Positions 48,201-63,200 of a stretch of 64,000 nt of DNA are shown piece by piece. The DNA lies in the NCBI GenBank assembly GCA_013397455.1, contig VYZB01000279.1, positions 985,260 through 1,049,259 of the forward strand, read 5' to 3'. Origin of the DNA: Crotophaga sulcirostris (taxonomy: Eukaryota > Chordata > Aves > Cuculiformes > Crotophagidae). Below the pieces are notes generated by a model. The model worked only from the letters and a program-made list of their open reading frames with translations, had not been told where the DNA came from and searched no databases. Position 1 is the first letter of the stretch, and every line of letters starts with the position of its first letter. Made by a program: the position numbers and the translations under genes.

Positions 48201-51200
48201 AGTCTAGCGCCACCTCATTTCCAAGTCTTACCTACCTTATGGCTAAAATACTTCTCAAATTTTACTCTTGCTAGTTCTACACATTGAGTCCAACTTCGAG
48301 GTCTTCTACTGAGTGTTTTAATAACATGAAAACACCCTTCTAAGCTCTCCCCAGATTTTATTCTCTAGATAAAGAAAGAAATATGAAAACGTTAAAACAG
48401 ACAAGATTCCTCCCAATCCAGTCAAACAGTAAATACATTTTTAGTAAATTACAGGCAAAAGGAAACAAAGGCTTACTTTGTGAAATATTATCCTTTATAT
48501 TATTCCTCTCCACTAGGGTTTTCCCCAGGTGCTGTGGTCTACTTGATTTATTTCCACCCAGCCCTATGTACCACAGGCCATTATAGACTCACAAGAAAAG
48601 ATATTAAGCAATTGAGTCTAATTTATTACACAGCTTCACACAGTTGAATACACAGCTGAATTCACTTGAAACTAAGTGTTCCCTTCATTCTTCCCAGCTG
48701 ACTGCATATCAGGGAGACATCTACTATAAACTTGCTAGCAATGCCTCAGTATTTCTGATATTTCTACATCAAGTACAGAGCACACACAAGCTACAGAAGC
48801 AGCCCTCAGTTATGAGACACACCAGAAATACTGTTCACACGAAAGATCGACAACTGACTTAGCCACTTTTCCAAATAAAGTCAGAAAATAACCTAAATGT
48901 CACTGAACTTAAATAGAAACAAAATCCATAAAGTGTTAGTTTGAACCCTGTATTTTGCCCTGATAACATTCCCCTACCTGTAAAACTTCTTCTGCAGATG
49001 GATAGGTTTGCCAGAATTTGTTAAACAACGAAGGCTTGTGAGAAAATGAACTTTCAAACTAGAAAATGAAAAGAACAAATACGGCATTTTGCAAGAAGTA
49101 TACCAGATCCCCCACCTTTCCAAATACACATCAAGTTACACTGAATGCCAGAAAGCTTATTCCCTTACCTTATCTCTTGCCCACTGTATCGTATGCTCAA
49201 TGGCAGCTGGGAAAGACTTCAAGGTGCAAAAAGGTATTTCTTCTTCTGGTGGATCCCGCTGTAATTAAGGAGAGTTGCGTGTAAATGCATGCATATTCAA
49301 GTTTATTGCTACTAATAGCACTAAGTGATTCTAGACTAAATAAGTTTAAAACTCCACTGTTATAAAATACAAGGTGGTTTCTTTATGCTTTGAATAAAAT
49401 TTCTTTTATGAACACTAACATATCACTTCCTTTTTATGAAGAAAAGTCTAAACTCAACAATGGAAAAGCAACGCCGAACTCCAAAACATAAACAACAGAA
49501 TAAATTGCCAGCCAGCTCTTCCAAGATGTGCAGTTCATATTCTTATACACTCTCAACATAGCCTTTTCATTCAAAGCCAGAAAGATTTTGGTTTTTATGG
49601 ACCCTGTAAAGGGAGTTTCACAAGGACTTAAACAGAGGGATGCTGCAAGAATCTGAAGGTTTATTGCCCCCTTCACTATTCAAACAGAACTGTTATGTAT
49701 GCTTGTGAAAAACAGCAGACTATTTCCTGCTACAGCGGCTTGCGTTTCTCCTATCTGCCTGTTTAGGTGATACTCACCAAGCCCAGAATAAGCAGGCAAA
49801 GAGCAGTTCTAAAGAAACCCTTGCAAAAAAATCATTTTGCAATGCCTTTGTAGGACTAGATTCTAATTTGGAAGGGAGTTTTCAAGGCAAAAAAAAAAAA
49901 AAAAAAGGTCAGTCCCCTGGAAATGCTTCAGAATCAGGACTTTTTCCAAAGCTTGTGTTTCATGATTCATTTAGCTGTAATCATCAGTTATGTAGCAGAT
50001 ATGGTATCTCTAGTCTCCTCAAATTTTATTTCCTATGAGCTTTTCTTCAGAAATCAAGGAAGTAATTATTTCCTAAAAGTACTCAAATAGGCCACTTATT
50101 TTAGATAGACACATAAACAATTACAGAATCAGAGGGCATTAAGAGACTAGCTACGGAAGGGAAGCAATGGTCTTAAAACACTTACATGACTATTATAGGA
50201 CTCTGTCAGATGGGGCACAATAACTTCTGTGTGTCCTTTTGTTCCCATAGTTCCAGAGTCTATAAGAGGACGCAGGTTTGCTACACAACGACTGACATGG
50301 AAAAACACAAGACTATCAGAATACAGCGTAACCACTACCCTCTTGCCTTGCAGACATTACTGGAGTTACACTCCAGAACTGACTGTAGGCACTTTCAGAA
50401 AAGGAAAACTTACACTAAACTCAGGAAAAGAAGATATTAAACAAGAAGAGTTAGTTCAAGTTAGATCAGGATACCGTAAACCTGAGCCTACCTGGATTAG
50501 GAGCGTTAGTAATTCTTTTTAAATGTAAACCTTCCTACTTATAAATTTAAATACATATTCTTATGCATAAATATTTTACCCTTAGGCCTGCCACAGTGTT
50601 CTCCCCCTCATCAGACCCTGACAGCTATTCATTTCCAAGAACTCACTCCAAGGATCTCTGCCATGAGAACAGCAGCAGCTGTACAACAGCAGAGTTAGTT
50701 TCCAACAGAAATATAAACCCCTTCCTCCCCCCAGCCAGTGTCCCTATACAGAAGCAAGACAGATCTAAGCAATTTGCTATCAGATCTTGTAAGCAGTTGC
50801 AGATCAGAAAGTTTAACAATAGAAAAGCAGAGTTCACATAAGAACATGAAAAGCATCCCTCACTTCCTTTCTACAACCTACCTATCAATGTATCTCCTTG
50901 CCTCAACATTGTCCAGAGCAGTCACAATCACATCCTGCTTGCTATAGAATTCATCACTGTAAGTGTTCTCAGTGGCTGGACAAACTTTATTAATATATGA
51001 GTCAATCTTTAAGCAAGGATTGATGTTCAGAGTTGCTTCTGCTGCAGTATAGCTTTTAGGTTTCTGAAAGTATAAATACATGTATCATCAACATTAAGAT
51101 AAAGAACATCTGGGACACAGAAGAATAGACTTCATTTGCTGATCAGACAAGTCACTGACAGAAATGTTAGTATGCAAAACATAAAGGAAATGTTTCAATC

Positions 51201-54200
51201 GTATGCCTCCCTCATTACTAAATATCTTGATTAATCTGCTTTTATTTTTAGTTTTCTTTAAAAGAGTGCATCAGAGACCACAAGGTGGAAAGTGCAGCAG
51301 AAGTGTATTGAGTAACTGAAACTGATGCCACATGCTGCCACTCAGGCTCTCAAAATGCCATAAGAAAAGAGCAGTTCATGACTGTCAGAGAATAAACCAA
51401 ATAGTTATTGTGACTATGTCTACACAGCATAGACATCAAATATCTCTGAACAACCACATTACTGCAAGGCATTCCACACAAAGCCCATTGCAGAAGCTAA
51501 ACTGAAATAGAGTTCTTAACCTACCTGACACTTCAAGCCACACTACATTCAATTGCCTAGGGACCAGCACTTAGAACAGCTGAACACAAGACAGTGTGGC
51601 TTCTGAAAGCTTGCAGAGTTCACCTTCCATTTATCTATCCATCCAAAATGTAATCTGTTCCCAGATTTGCTAGACAATAACAGGAGGCAGAAAATTCAGC
51701 TGGGTTTTGGGCAGGGGAATCCTTTTTCCCCACTGCTGTCAAGATCTGAGCCACCTCTTTTATTCTGTGCAGTATTAACAAGTACAGAGATATTCCCTAT
51801 GCTTCTAAAGAATTAACAGTTTCTGTATCATGCATTTACTGAATGGACACGTTTTTTTTGTCAAGCTATTTACCAGCTTAACGAAGACTGAATTAAGTCA
51901 GAAGATAGCAACTCAATTCCATTAGCACTAGGCTCTTCTCTTGAGAACGCTCCTGCCAGTGCTCTCTACTTTTTTGTTTTGTTTTATTCTCCCCAAATTT
52001 CAATGGTATATAGTAAAGCATTTCTGACATACTAACCCATAGCAGTTTCTTACACAATATAGCATTCCACATCTGACTCTCAAGTTTAAAAAATTTCACT
52101 AGTCAAATACACCAGTATAAATTAGGATGAGACCAGCCAATTTTACTGAACTGATACTAGTGGTAAGTGGAATGCCAACACAGTTACAGGTATTGTTTTA
52201 AAAGATACTGGATGACATCTCTGCCTTTAAGTCTTTTCTGGGCAGAAGTACATACATTCACAAATTCAGCTCTCGGTGGGGACACATGATAGGAAAACAT
52301 AACAATAGTCCAGAAAGTTTATTGAATAAGAAAAACCTACCTGTATGTGATGAGGTCGAAAAAGAAACTGCCTGTTCAGGTTGGATTTCTCTATCAAGTC
52401 TGGATCTGTAATTGTAACCTAAGTCAGAAGGGAAAAAAGCAACAGCTGAAGCTACAATTTAAATGTAGCACCAAGCAATAATCTTGATGAAATCTTCACA
52501 GAAACTTGTCAAAACAAAGTACTCCTGCTGGCATCCACTATCGCTAACAGTTCTGCCTATTGTTTTAAAATCAAAATACAGTCAGACTTCACCAAGTTTG
52601 TTCTGCTTCTAATTGCACACTATTTCCACTCTATCCTGAGGCCATTTTACACTCTGCACAGAGATCAACTTGAAACAAAGCTTAAACTCTTAAGTAGTCT
52701 AATTATTTATTCCTTGTCACATTACTTTTTAAGAAGCAAAGTGAGATTAACAAGTGACTCACCAATCCTTTGTCTTGTCCAGTACCGACACCAAGAAGTG
52801 CAAAGTTTTTTAGCATTTCACAGCCTATTGCTCCACAGCCAACCTAAAGGAAATGATGTTTTTAGAGTCAGAAACATAAGTGAAAACTATAAAGACAAGT
52901 ATAATAGACAAGTCCAATTATGATTTTTGGCCATCAGAGCTGCTCTCACTGTTTTGAAGACAGTGGATATTATCAGTATTGACAAAGTATTTGCAAAAAG
53001 TGTAACCGTGTCAGTCATACTCACCAAGAAAACATTCAAATCATGCAGCTTCTGGCACAGAGAGTCTCCAACACAAGCCCTCAAGGCATCATACCTATCT
53101 CCCCTATGCAGGCATAGGGGATAGAAACAGAAGACTAGTAATTTGCTATTTATCACAGTAGTATCATTGACACCAAACTACACTTTGACAAGAACTAAGT
53201 AAATCAGACTGAGCCCCCTAAAATTCCTATTCTCCCCATGCTCAAATAGGATACATTCTCAACCCAAAACGTGTCCCTCCCCTCACCTAACAGCAATGAC
53301 ATCTTTTGTGCCTGTTCGAGATTCAGATATGAACAGTAGATAAAACAGCAGATTACAGTGATATTTACCGTGGGAGAAATTCTTCAGAGCCCATCTTTTC
53401 TAGAGGTGTTACAATGTCTAACATATCTATATATAGCTGTAAAAAAAAAAAGAAAAAATAATAAAAACCTGTGAAAAACATTCACATTATTTGCACATAA
53501 AACTAAAGTAAATATTTTCTATGTTCAACAGAATCTAGAAATTCAGAAGCCCTAAGCTTTCACTGTCAGTTGAAGACTATACAGCATTAGTTCCCTACAG
53601 TTCACTTCAATATTTTAGTGGGCAGGAAAAAGCACTTGAACACAGAGGAGAAAAAAGCTCACTGATATGCGAGCCACAAGCTTTTGACTTCTGACCAACA
53701 TGTAATTCCTCCGAATTAAGACTGTGAAGTTTTAAAATCTAACCTTTTTCTGACACGTATCCAGAAAGTCTGAAAGCACTGCTCTTACGCACAGTAGCTT
53801 AAACTGGCATCTGTATTATATCGCACCTTTGCAGCCACACACTGACAGGTCAATGCTCTCCTTGCTTGTAGGAAAAAAGGAATGCAATATCTGACCCTCA
53901 AATATGAAAATTTTAGTTAAACATGGCTGCACTTTTACCATACATGTAAGATTATTATATTTTTTCCTAAATTCAGTCTCAAGTCTTGCCCCTCTGCCCC
54001 ATTATAGAAGTCTTTCAGGCTATTTTAATCACTGTCAAAATAAAGATCAAAAAACAAAGATAGCATTACCCACTGCTGCAATGGAGAAAATTTTCCTGTT
54101 ACTGCTTTCAAGACTTCCTGGCTAGCAACACCACCCACTGCTGCAGCCAGAGGAGCCAGAAATCCCTGAGCAGTCCTAGACAGCCATTTCACTACATCTC

Positions 54201-57200
54201 CGTTCACCTGAGGCTGAAAAATAAGACATAATAACAAAATATTTATCCCTTCAATCAAGTAAGATGGTGCTTAACAGTGGTACTTATTGTTCTTCAGTAA
54301 AAGACAAATTATTTCACACTCTCTAGCAAAAAGGCTTCCAGCCAAGACAGATCCAGTGTATACCCTGTACTTGTGATAGGCACTTATATAAAACTGGATT
54401 CACACAGCTACAGGATTCAGCCTGTCAGCTGAACATTCAGTTGAACCCATGCTGAAGCACCGTTCTGTTTCTGTGCATGGCTTTCAGAAAGCCAGATGAT
54501 CCATCTAAAGATGGATGCAAAGACCAGAACAAGGATCAAAAACTAAAGCATGACCTTTAGGTACATAAATGAGCACATTAAAAATGACCCATAATGATGA
54601 TGATTCCTTACTTTGTTTTCCAGTGTTTCACTTATAGACACGGCTATTTTCAGCATTTCCTCAGCATCTTGAAGACATCTAGATACCAGAGTAAAAACAA
54701 TAATGATCACTTAAACATTCCAGAGTTGTTCTGGAAACACAGTCAACAGAGGAAAAATTACTGGATACAGTAGGAACAGTTTGGAAATTGATACTGGCTT
54801 TAACAGTGAACATTAAAGATGCACTTCCAAATGTCCTAGTTAGCTCAAGAACAGAGTCTCAGTGGAGGAGCACATGTGCAACTTCAGTCTTAAGACTTAA
54901 AATTCATAAGTAGTTTTGTCTTATTTAACTCAAAATTATATACACCAAGAACTACAGCTAGAAAAAAATACTGTAGATGAAAAAAAAACTAAAGGATTTT
55001 TATTCTTAAATCCATAAGCTACAGGAAAGCTAGAAAAAATGGAACAGAGAAGAACTTCCTCCAGAAGCATTTTCTGTCTAACTAGAAATGGCACAGAAAG
55101 TGCCACTGGTATATTTGGAAAGCCCTGTCCCAAACCCTTGACATGCATTAGGTAACATTTTTCATCTAGAGATTTCAACTTTTCATTTCTATATTGTCTA
55201 TTAAGTATCAGACAAGATATCCTGCTGCACATCAGACCAGTAACTACACTAAAAGGAGAGATCTGTTTGATTCAGGGCTTAGCAAACACAAGACTGCTGC
55301 ATTACCCAATGTTTGGTCTGCGACCAAAGTTCTCCTGAAAGTTGTCCAAGGCGAGCATGGCAACATGGATCTGTAAAGGTGCCTGTAAAAACAATAGCTG
55401 TTGATCAGTTGCAAACTTGAGAAAACCAAAGAAAACAAAAGCAACTATTTGAACTGATCTGCTACCACTTCACTGCCTTGTCTCTTAACCATAACACTCA
55501 AAAAAGTTTTTAAATACCATTAAAAAATGAATTTGAAATACCTTACATTAATATTTTTATAAACTGGGATTATAAAGCATTACTCAATGGTAATGCAATA
55601 CGCTTCACGCACATTCAGCACCCACTAAGTCAAACTAAAAAGTCCCCAAAAGAATTTAGTGCTGGAATTGGAAAATGCGGTAATCTTCTTTTACCTAGAC
55701 ATTAGAATGCATTGCATTTTGCCAGACATCAATATCAAAGCCCAGCCTTAAGACTCAAAAGTAGAAAATTTCAACAGGCAAGACAGATCTTACATTATTA
55801 AACAAAAACAACAACAAAACTAAAAAATGTTGATCTAATGATTTTGTTGAAGATTTTAATGAACCTGAGACTTACATGCCTTGCATGTCCATAACACTTA
55901 ACTAAAATTGTGTTACAGGTAAGTACTACTAGTTTCTTCTCAGATTTTAAAAATATCTCTGAATCATTTTTTCAAAGAAAAAAATACTTTTACACTGTTA
56001 ACTCCAGTTTCCAACCAACGACCACCTTTTTCTGATTAGCCTAGCTCTGATTCCAGTATGATTTTTAACAACCAAATATCATTAAATACAGGAAAAGTCA
56101 TTGTGTCACTTGCAAAATTTACACTCCCATGAATTAAAGAAAACACTTATCACAAACTGAGATTTTAAATGGCAGAGATGGTTGAGCTACACATTGACAG
56201 TATACTTGGCACAAATCACAGATAACGCAGCCTCTACAGTGATCTAAACCACAACATATATTCTGTGTGGCCACACGAACTGATACCTCACTCTTATTTC
56301 ACACTTTAAACTCGTATTTAACTGCTATAGAATAGAGTTAGGAAATTATATTGCTCTACACATAAAGCTGCAGCTACATTCCATGCAGTTTCAACATAAA
56401 AGCACTTACGCCCAAATCCCCATATGCTAATTACCTCAGGCTTGCTAAAATCCGCAACAAGGCATAACGGATTTGTTATTTGCTTTTCCAGCCGTTCCTG
56501 AAAAAAAAATTCATAACAACAACACACCCACTTAAGGACACAACAGTCACTACTACCTGATAAAACAATACTCTTCCTAGGCAGACTAAGAACCAAATAT
56601 CCTTTCTTACTAGCATTGCTATTAGTCTCTCCATTACTAATGCCACAAAACACGTATAAAATAATCACCTACTGCAAGTTTTGCCAATCAAAAAGGTCAG
56701 AGAGATATTTCATATCCTAGTGGCAAGACTTATCTCTTAAACTGCTCTGAGGTTGGCTAACAGATTTTACAGGCAACTGGCTGTTTGCTTGTAGAATTTC
56801 ACTCTTGGGAAGAAGCGAAAGCTGCTACTTCACAGAGACAAGATACTGAGCTGTGCATTCTCATTTCAGGAGTTGGTTCTGGCTTCTAGATTTTTAGGAG
56901 AATGTTTGTGGGTGGTCAGGATCTACTTTCTGCAGGCCCAAAAAGGCATAAGGCACCATGTAGCTTACAATCCCTCTTATACAGACTCATCCGATTATCT
57001 CTTCTTTCAGAAGACTTACAAGAAACCACATATTCATAGACCTTCATGGAATTCTCAAGAGTAAAGGGATAGGCTGCCCATAATTTTTTTTTTCTATATA
57101 CTGGCAGGTAACTTTGAAGTGTTTCCTATTCTTTACAGTTCAGCAAATCAGTATCACTATTATTACTCAATAAAAATAGCATATACCCGAACTGTGGGTA

Positions 57201-60200
57201 ACCAAATCATGTATCTGCTGAACTCTGCTTCTACTGCTCAGGTCATTAACACTCAAGAACTTGGTTACAACAAGCACAGTCTTACAAAGTAAAACGTCTT
57301 TGGGGTCTTCACTTGCACAGCTATGCCTCCGTGTAAGTAAGGCTCCATATCTGATGTATCGCCAATGCTGAAGGAATAAGGTGACACCACTGAAAAAGAG
57401 AATAAACAGTGACTGATAATTAAAAGTGTTACTGAATACTACAATTCTGTATACAATAAAGTGGGGTTTCGCCAATGCTTCTTATGCTGCAATTTTGCAG
57501 TGTGCAACCTTGCTTCAACAGCATAAACGCAGCTGATCCTCCTAACAGGATTGTCCCTCTCTGCGAGTTTCTGGGCTAAAGTATTAGTTTCACATGACCT
57601 GTTATGAAATAAGCTTTATAAAGCAGCAGCAGATTTAACAAGCATTCTCATGACCACAGCTCTGTAACAAAAATTAAATCACTCTCAGCTTTATTTACAC
57701 TGTGCACAGCAGTGTCCAGTGTAGTGCTGAGAACAGGATTTTAGCCATGTGACTATAACAATAGGCAATCAAAAAGGGCAGTTGGAGCATTTAAGGCACA
57801 TCTGCCCTCTCACACCACCTGCAGCATCGTTCAGATAAAGCAATAAGACACAGAAATTGTTAAAACTCATGGAAAACCGAAACTAAAAGCTGGGCCATGA
57901 TTAAGAGGAAGGAACTGAACACAGCATCAGCACTAGCAAAACAAAAGGATCCAGAGAAAACGGACTCAAATGTATCCTTCAAGGGTAGTGTTTTTGTCCC
58001 AGATGACAGAGCAGTTAAAAAAAACCCCAAACAACCCCCACACACCCACTCTCTCTTCTGCTCCAGGCAAACGGGCATTCAGATCTGGGAACTGGACAAT
58101 TCCCCAGCAACCAAAAAGAACCAAGCACTATGTCTTAAGACATGGATTTTGCAGACCAAAGCAAGGTCATAAGAATAATTTCAAGAGCATACAAGTGATG
58201 CCAACACATCCCTGTATACTTAAATCGTCACCCAAAAAACTACAAGGCAAAGGGTGACACACAAAGTGGTGTTAATTAACTCCAAAACCGTGACAGAAGC
58301 ACAGGCATCATGGGACCCTCCAAAAAACTTAACAGTTTTGTCAGTCCACTAATGACAGGAACCTCAGAGATTGCCAACCAGTTTCCACTAGCTGAGAGTT
58401 TCCACTGCTGCTTAAGAGGCAAGATGAGTTTGGGAAGACTTTACTAAGTGGAAATGGAGTGAAGACAAAACTAGACCTTTGCACCAGAAAGCGATTTTTT
58501 TGTGCAAGCTCACTGGAGGCCTGCACAAGCCAGCACTCCCCTGCCTACAGTAACTAACACTACAGTGAGGTACAAAAGGCCAAAAGATAAACACCTTGCA
58601 AATGAGTCAGCAACAGTTTACCTGTTATTTGGTGTGTGGATCCATTTAAGCACGACATTCCATTAACTTCTCGAAAGGTTAAGAACTGTCCTGTTTCAAG
58701 CCTGTGTGGATGGTTTTCAAGGCAAGTGACAATACCAGGATTTGACTGAAAGAGACAATGGCAATGTTAGCAAGGAGGCAGGTGTCTTCTCTGAAGGAGT
58801 CACACTTTATCGTAGACACATAGCTTCTACCTATTGAAACTGGACCCTCTAATACCTTCAACACCTCAGTTCTGCCATAACAAGGAAGTAACCTATGGTA
58901 ACTTTCAGTCCTATTATTTTCAGTTTAACGTTATTTTCATAATGCAATCTCTCTCATTTTCACCCTTTCCAGTTCTCAGCATGTTAGCAAACTGCATTTG
59001 TTACTGCTCAGCAGTCAAATTCATTATTCTGTTCTGAAGTAGCAGCAAACGTATCTCCTTTTTCCAAACCAAAAATAGACTATACATACAAAGAAATTTT
59101 CACAGATATTAAGAAATACAGGCATACCTTGGAGATATTGTGGGTTCGGTTTGAGGTCAGTGCAATAAAACGAATATCACAATTAAGCAATTCATATGAA
59201 TTTTTTGGTTTCCCAGGGTATACAGAAGTTGTATTTAAACTATACTGTAGTCAATTAAGTGTGCAATAGCATTATATCTAAAAACCCAATGTACTTACCT
59301 TAATTAAAAAATACTTGCTAAAACCTGGTGCAATAAAAAATGCAACATTCGTGAAGTGCAATTTTTCTAAAGAAAAAGCAGCACAATGACTTCTACCCCT
59401 TACTTGTGTTATATTTGAAATGAAGATCTCCTTTGGCTCCTCTCCCGTTGTATCCAGCACTTCAAATTCATCACCGAAGTCACAAAACAAACGTGAACAC
59501 ATTCCATATACATCTGCACTGATGAACTACAAGAGAAAGTAAAAATCATGAGTATCCCTAAAACAGCACAACCCAAAGGAATGACCTCTTAATTCAGCCC
59601 CGTCCAAGGCTAGCAGGTTTAACTTCCACAGAGGAAACCTGTTGTGCACCCGGGCCACTGACTATACAGCACAGCATTTGTGACAGACTTCTGAATCCGC
59701 ATGAGGATCTCAGAACCCTTACACAAAAAAACAGGAATCACACATATAACGCAGTGAAATACTGCCATTCCTACTACTGTTACATTTGGTCTCAGCATGT
59801 TTTTTCAGAACATTATGAGTTAACAATGAAAACTATTTCTGTAACAGAACTTTTTTCTTTTTTTTGTTTTTTAAAGGAACAAAGCTGTGGTTATCTGGGA
59901 GGGTATTCAGGTATCACCAGACATGTACAGAGTAGCAGCACTGTACTCGCAAAACTCGTACTGCTCCATCAACATTCTAACTGCATAGAACAATGTTCCT
60001 TATAACCAGCTTTCTCCATTTCTGGGCAGAACATGTTGGAGGTCCAGAATGCGCACTGTACAGATTATGTGTTTAATTCTTTCTGTTACCTTAATAGGTG
60101 GCTGCTGAGCATGACAGAAATCATTAATCTTCTTCTGTAGCAACAGACTTACTTCAGTCAATATGACACACTGTGAACAAAAACAGAAATAAATGTAAGA

Positions 60201-63200
60201 CACCAAAAGCAATCAACATGTTTAGGCTATGGAAAAAGCAGCACTAACAGTAAGTTACTCAGGTGACCCAATTCCTTTTTCTGACACGTAAGAGAAAGCA
60301 GACTTGAGTTGATTTTCTCACTACACAGTATAACAGATGGGTTACTGCTCCACAAGTTCTGACATGATGACCAAGAGAGCAAACAGCAAATTCTCACTCT
60401 TATTTTAATTACTGCAGCTATGAAAGTCAAAAGCTAATTAGAATACTTATGAAAAAAGTTACAGATAATCTCAGAGAAAATGTAGATCTTGAATTTTAAG
60501 ACTGGGTTTAGCAAAACAAACAGAAATGATACTCATCAGCACACACCAAGAAGTTTGCACAAGCTTCAAGTACTGGCGCTCATCAAATTACAGACATACA
60601 ATTTCAGCAAGCATTCTTCTGAAGTTTCTTATAAATATTAGGTTACAAAGCATATGCACTGTATCCCATTCAGTTACACATGGCTTATTATAGCTGAGAC
60701 ATTCACAAACCTGGGTATAACCAATAGGCACACAGCAGAAGTTCCCAACTCAGAATGAGCCATGCACACAGGCAGGAGACAGCTGACTGAACAACTGAAA
60801 ACATCGTCACTCCACCACAGAGGAGTTCACATTTCATTAGATACAGACACACATTAATGACCTTTCAAATTATACAGTCTTGAGTTTCTACTGCCTGGAA
60901 TACAGCACACAAAATACATGTAAAACATTTGTGCTATATAGCTGCAAAAAAAGTCAGTTTGACCTTTGAACAACATCTAAAAAAATATCACTCTCACTTA
61001 GCTAATTATGGAATTCATTATGACAATACAAAGTGTCATATGAATGGGCTAGGAACTCAAAACCACTATTTCAGCTGTGAAAAAACCAAGCACGACCATT
61101 CCATTAGTCCAAATATAAGACCTACTTCTTTCATCATGTCAAAATGTACTTTGAAGTTTGTTTTCATTTTATATACTTATATAAAAAAAAGTCCAAGTGT
61201 TTGCACTTAACAAAATACCACGTACAACTGTTTTAATAGTGACATACCTGGTACTGCTTTAGAAAAGACAGATCTGTGGTTTCATCTAGTGGCACAGTTG
61301 ATGCTGCTACATGGACATATGGATTGAGTTCTGCAATACGATGAAGTGTGGCCTCAGCCCTGAAAGAAGGCAACTTTCAAGTTTTTCATGCATCTACCAA
61401 GTTGTTACAGTATTTCAAGCCACACCTGCTCTACAAGAGTCCCTCAGGAATTCTCCTGGCAACCCGCATCAACTCCTTTATTCACACCTAAATTCCTAGC
61501 AGGTCTGAAGGAAACCAGCTCTCTCCAATACACAACAGGACTCACTGATGGTCTGGTGCCATGGCTGTTTTCTAGTCTCACCTGGTTGGCTGAGAAAACC
61601 CAAGAAAGATATGCACCCCACTATTAAATTTACGTTACAAGGTCTCAACTGCAAGAAGTGAGCTGTTTGACTCAGGACCCCAGTCCCAACCTAGACTTCC
61701 CCCAATACCTACCTGGGCACTGTACTCAAAGCCAGTAACTCCAGAGAAATGTTTGAACAAGTATTTGACATGTATTAGCAGCTCTGACAATGAACTGTTT
61801 TTAACACCACTGATGAAACTCCTAGTCAAGTTCAGTCCTCCCTCATTCCAAAGACTTCACTAACCTGTTCCTTTGACTGGTAATATCATCTTCATGGATG
61901 AAAAAGTTGATCCCCAAATCCCATTTTGTGCACTGCTTGGTGTCATGAACTGTAAGAGCCTAAGAAAGTTCAACAAAAAGCATTTACTGGAAGAAGCGTA
62001 CATGGTCATAGCACTCAAAAGGATGGATTAAGCACAACATAAAATGCTGGAGGACTAGCACTGCAGAAGATTTAGTTGTACTATGTAGAAGAACAAGTTC
62101 CTCCAAACTCTTTTCTTACTGTTTGAGAGCGCATCTGCAATACACATTTCATTAGGCATTTTCCTCCCAGCTTGCAGTCATGACAGCATTTAAATACTGA
62201 AGATAATTTTTGCCACACTGCGATTAAGAGGCAATTGAGATCTGTAAATTAATGCACTCCCAAAATTATAAACAAGGGGATTTTTTGATTGGAAGAAAAT
62301 TTTAAAAGGCTTCTCTGAAAAAATTAATCCCCACAGCACAAAAGCAGTTGTTAGATTAAAACACCCAACCATTCTAACATCTACACAAAAGGATTCTGAT
62401 GGGTAACAGAATAGGATAATATATTTGGAATAGTTCAGTTTTTGAGTTTATGCCATTCAGAAGAGGCCACTCTGTACAAAAGGACTCAATGTCTGATCAG
62501 CAGCTGACTAAAACATTACAGGAGGTATTTCAGAGTGCAGTGGACATTAACATGAGACTCAGACCATACTCAGTCCTTTCTACTCAAGGACAGTTTTATA
62601 AACTTAACATCAACTAGTTAGTAGTATTGTTCCTTTTTCTCCTGCTCACCCATAAACACCCGACAACAGAAGTGTTTTACATACCTTTACCCCAGCCAGA
62701 ATTATATTTTTAGCTGAAAAAGAAAACAGAAAGAGAGAGGGGCTGTTGCAGATTTCTTGCAAGTCTTTAATTGAATAGTTATGTGGGTGGACAATAACAG
62801 TATGTCATTAGTAAGAACTTGACAACTTAAGGGTTTGTTCTCTTTTGCATTCAACTCAAGCGTTCCACAGGACCACTGAAAGCAGAATAACATGAGTAAG
62901 GTTAAGAAGTCTCTCTACGTTTGTCAGCTGTTCATCCCACAAGTGTGATTACAGACACACTAACAACGAACTGCAAAACACTATGACTCTGCTCTGGTAT
63001 CTGGAGCAGGGTAGCATTAAAGGCAACTGAAAGGGTATTATCCCAGGTCAGAACCAGCCAAGATGAGTCTTGCTTGTAAAAAGTAAGGGAAATTGTTAAG
63101 GAGATTCTTGCACCAGAGCAGTTGAGCATTTTCCACCAAATTGCATGTGTTCTCCTGCCTCCCTCCTCCCATCTCCCCACTTTCTACATTGGGATAATTT

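Noticed and set aside
53025..53094. Shorter UBA6 exon using the AG before GTATGATGCC
   Set aside because: It is also in frame, but the acceptor nine bases upstream (exon end 53103) follows a stronger pyrimidine tract and restores the family sequence [12 protein letters not shown].
55306..55370. Shorter UBA6 exon using the AG before ATCCATGTTG
   Set aside because: The AG 12 bases upstream keeps the frame, has a T-rich tract, and restores APLQIH as in other UBA6 proteins.
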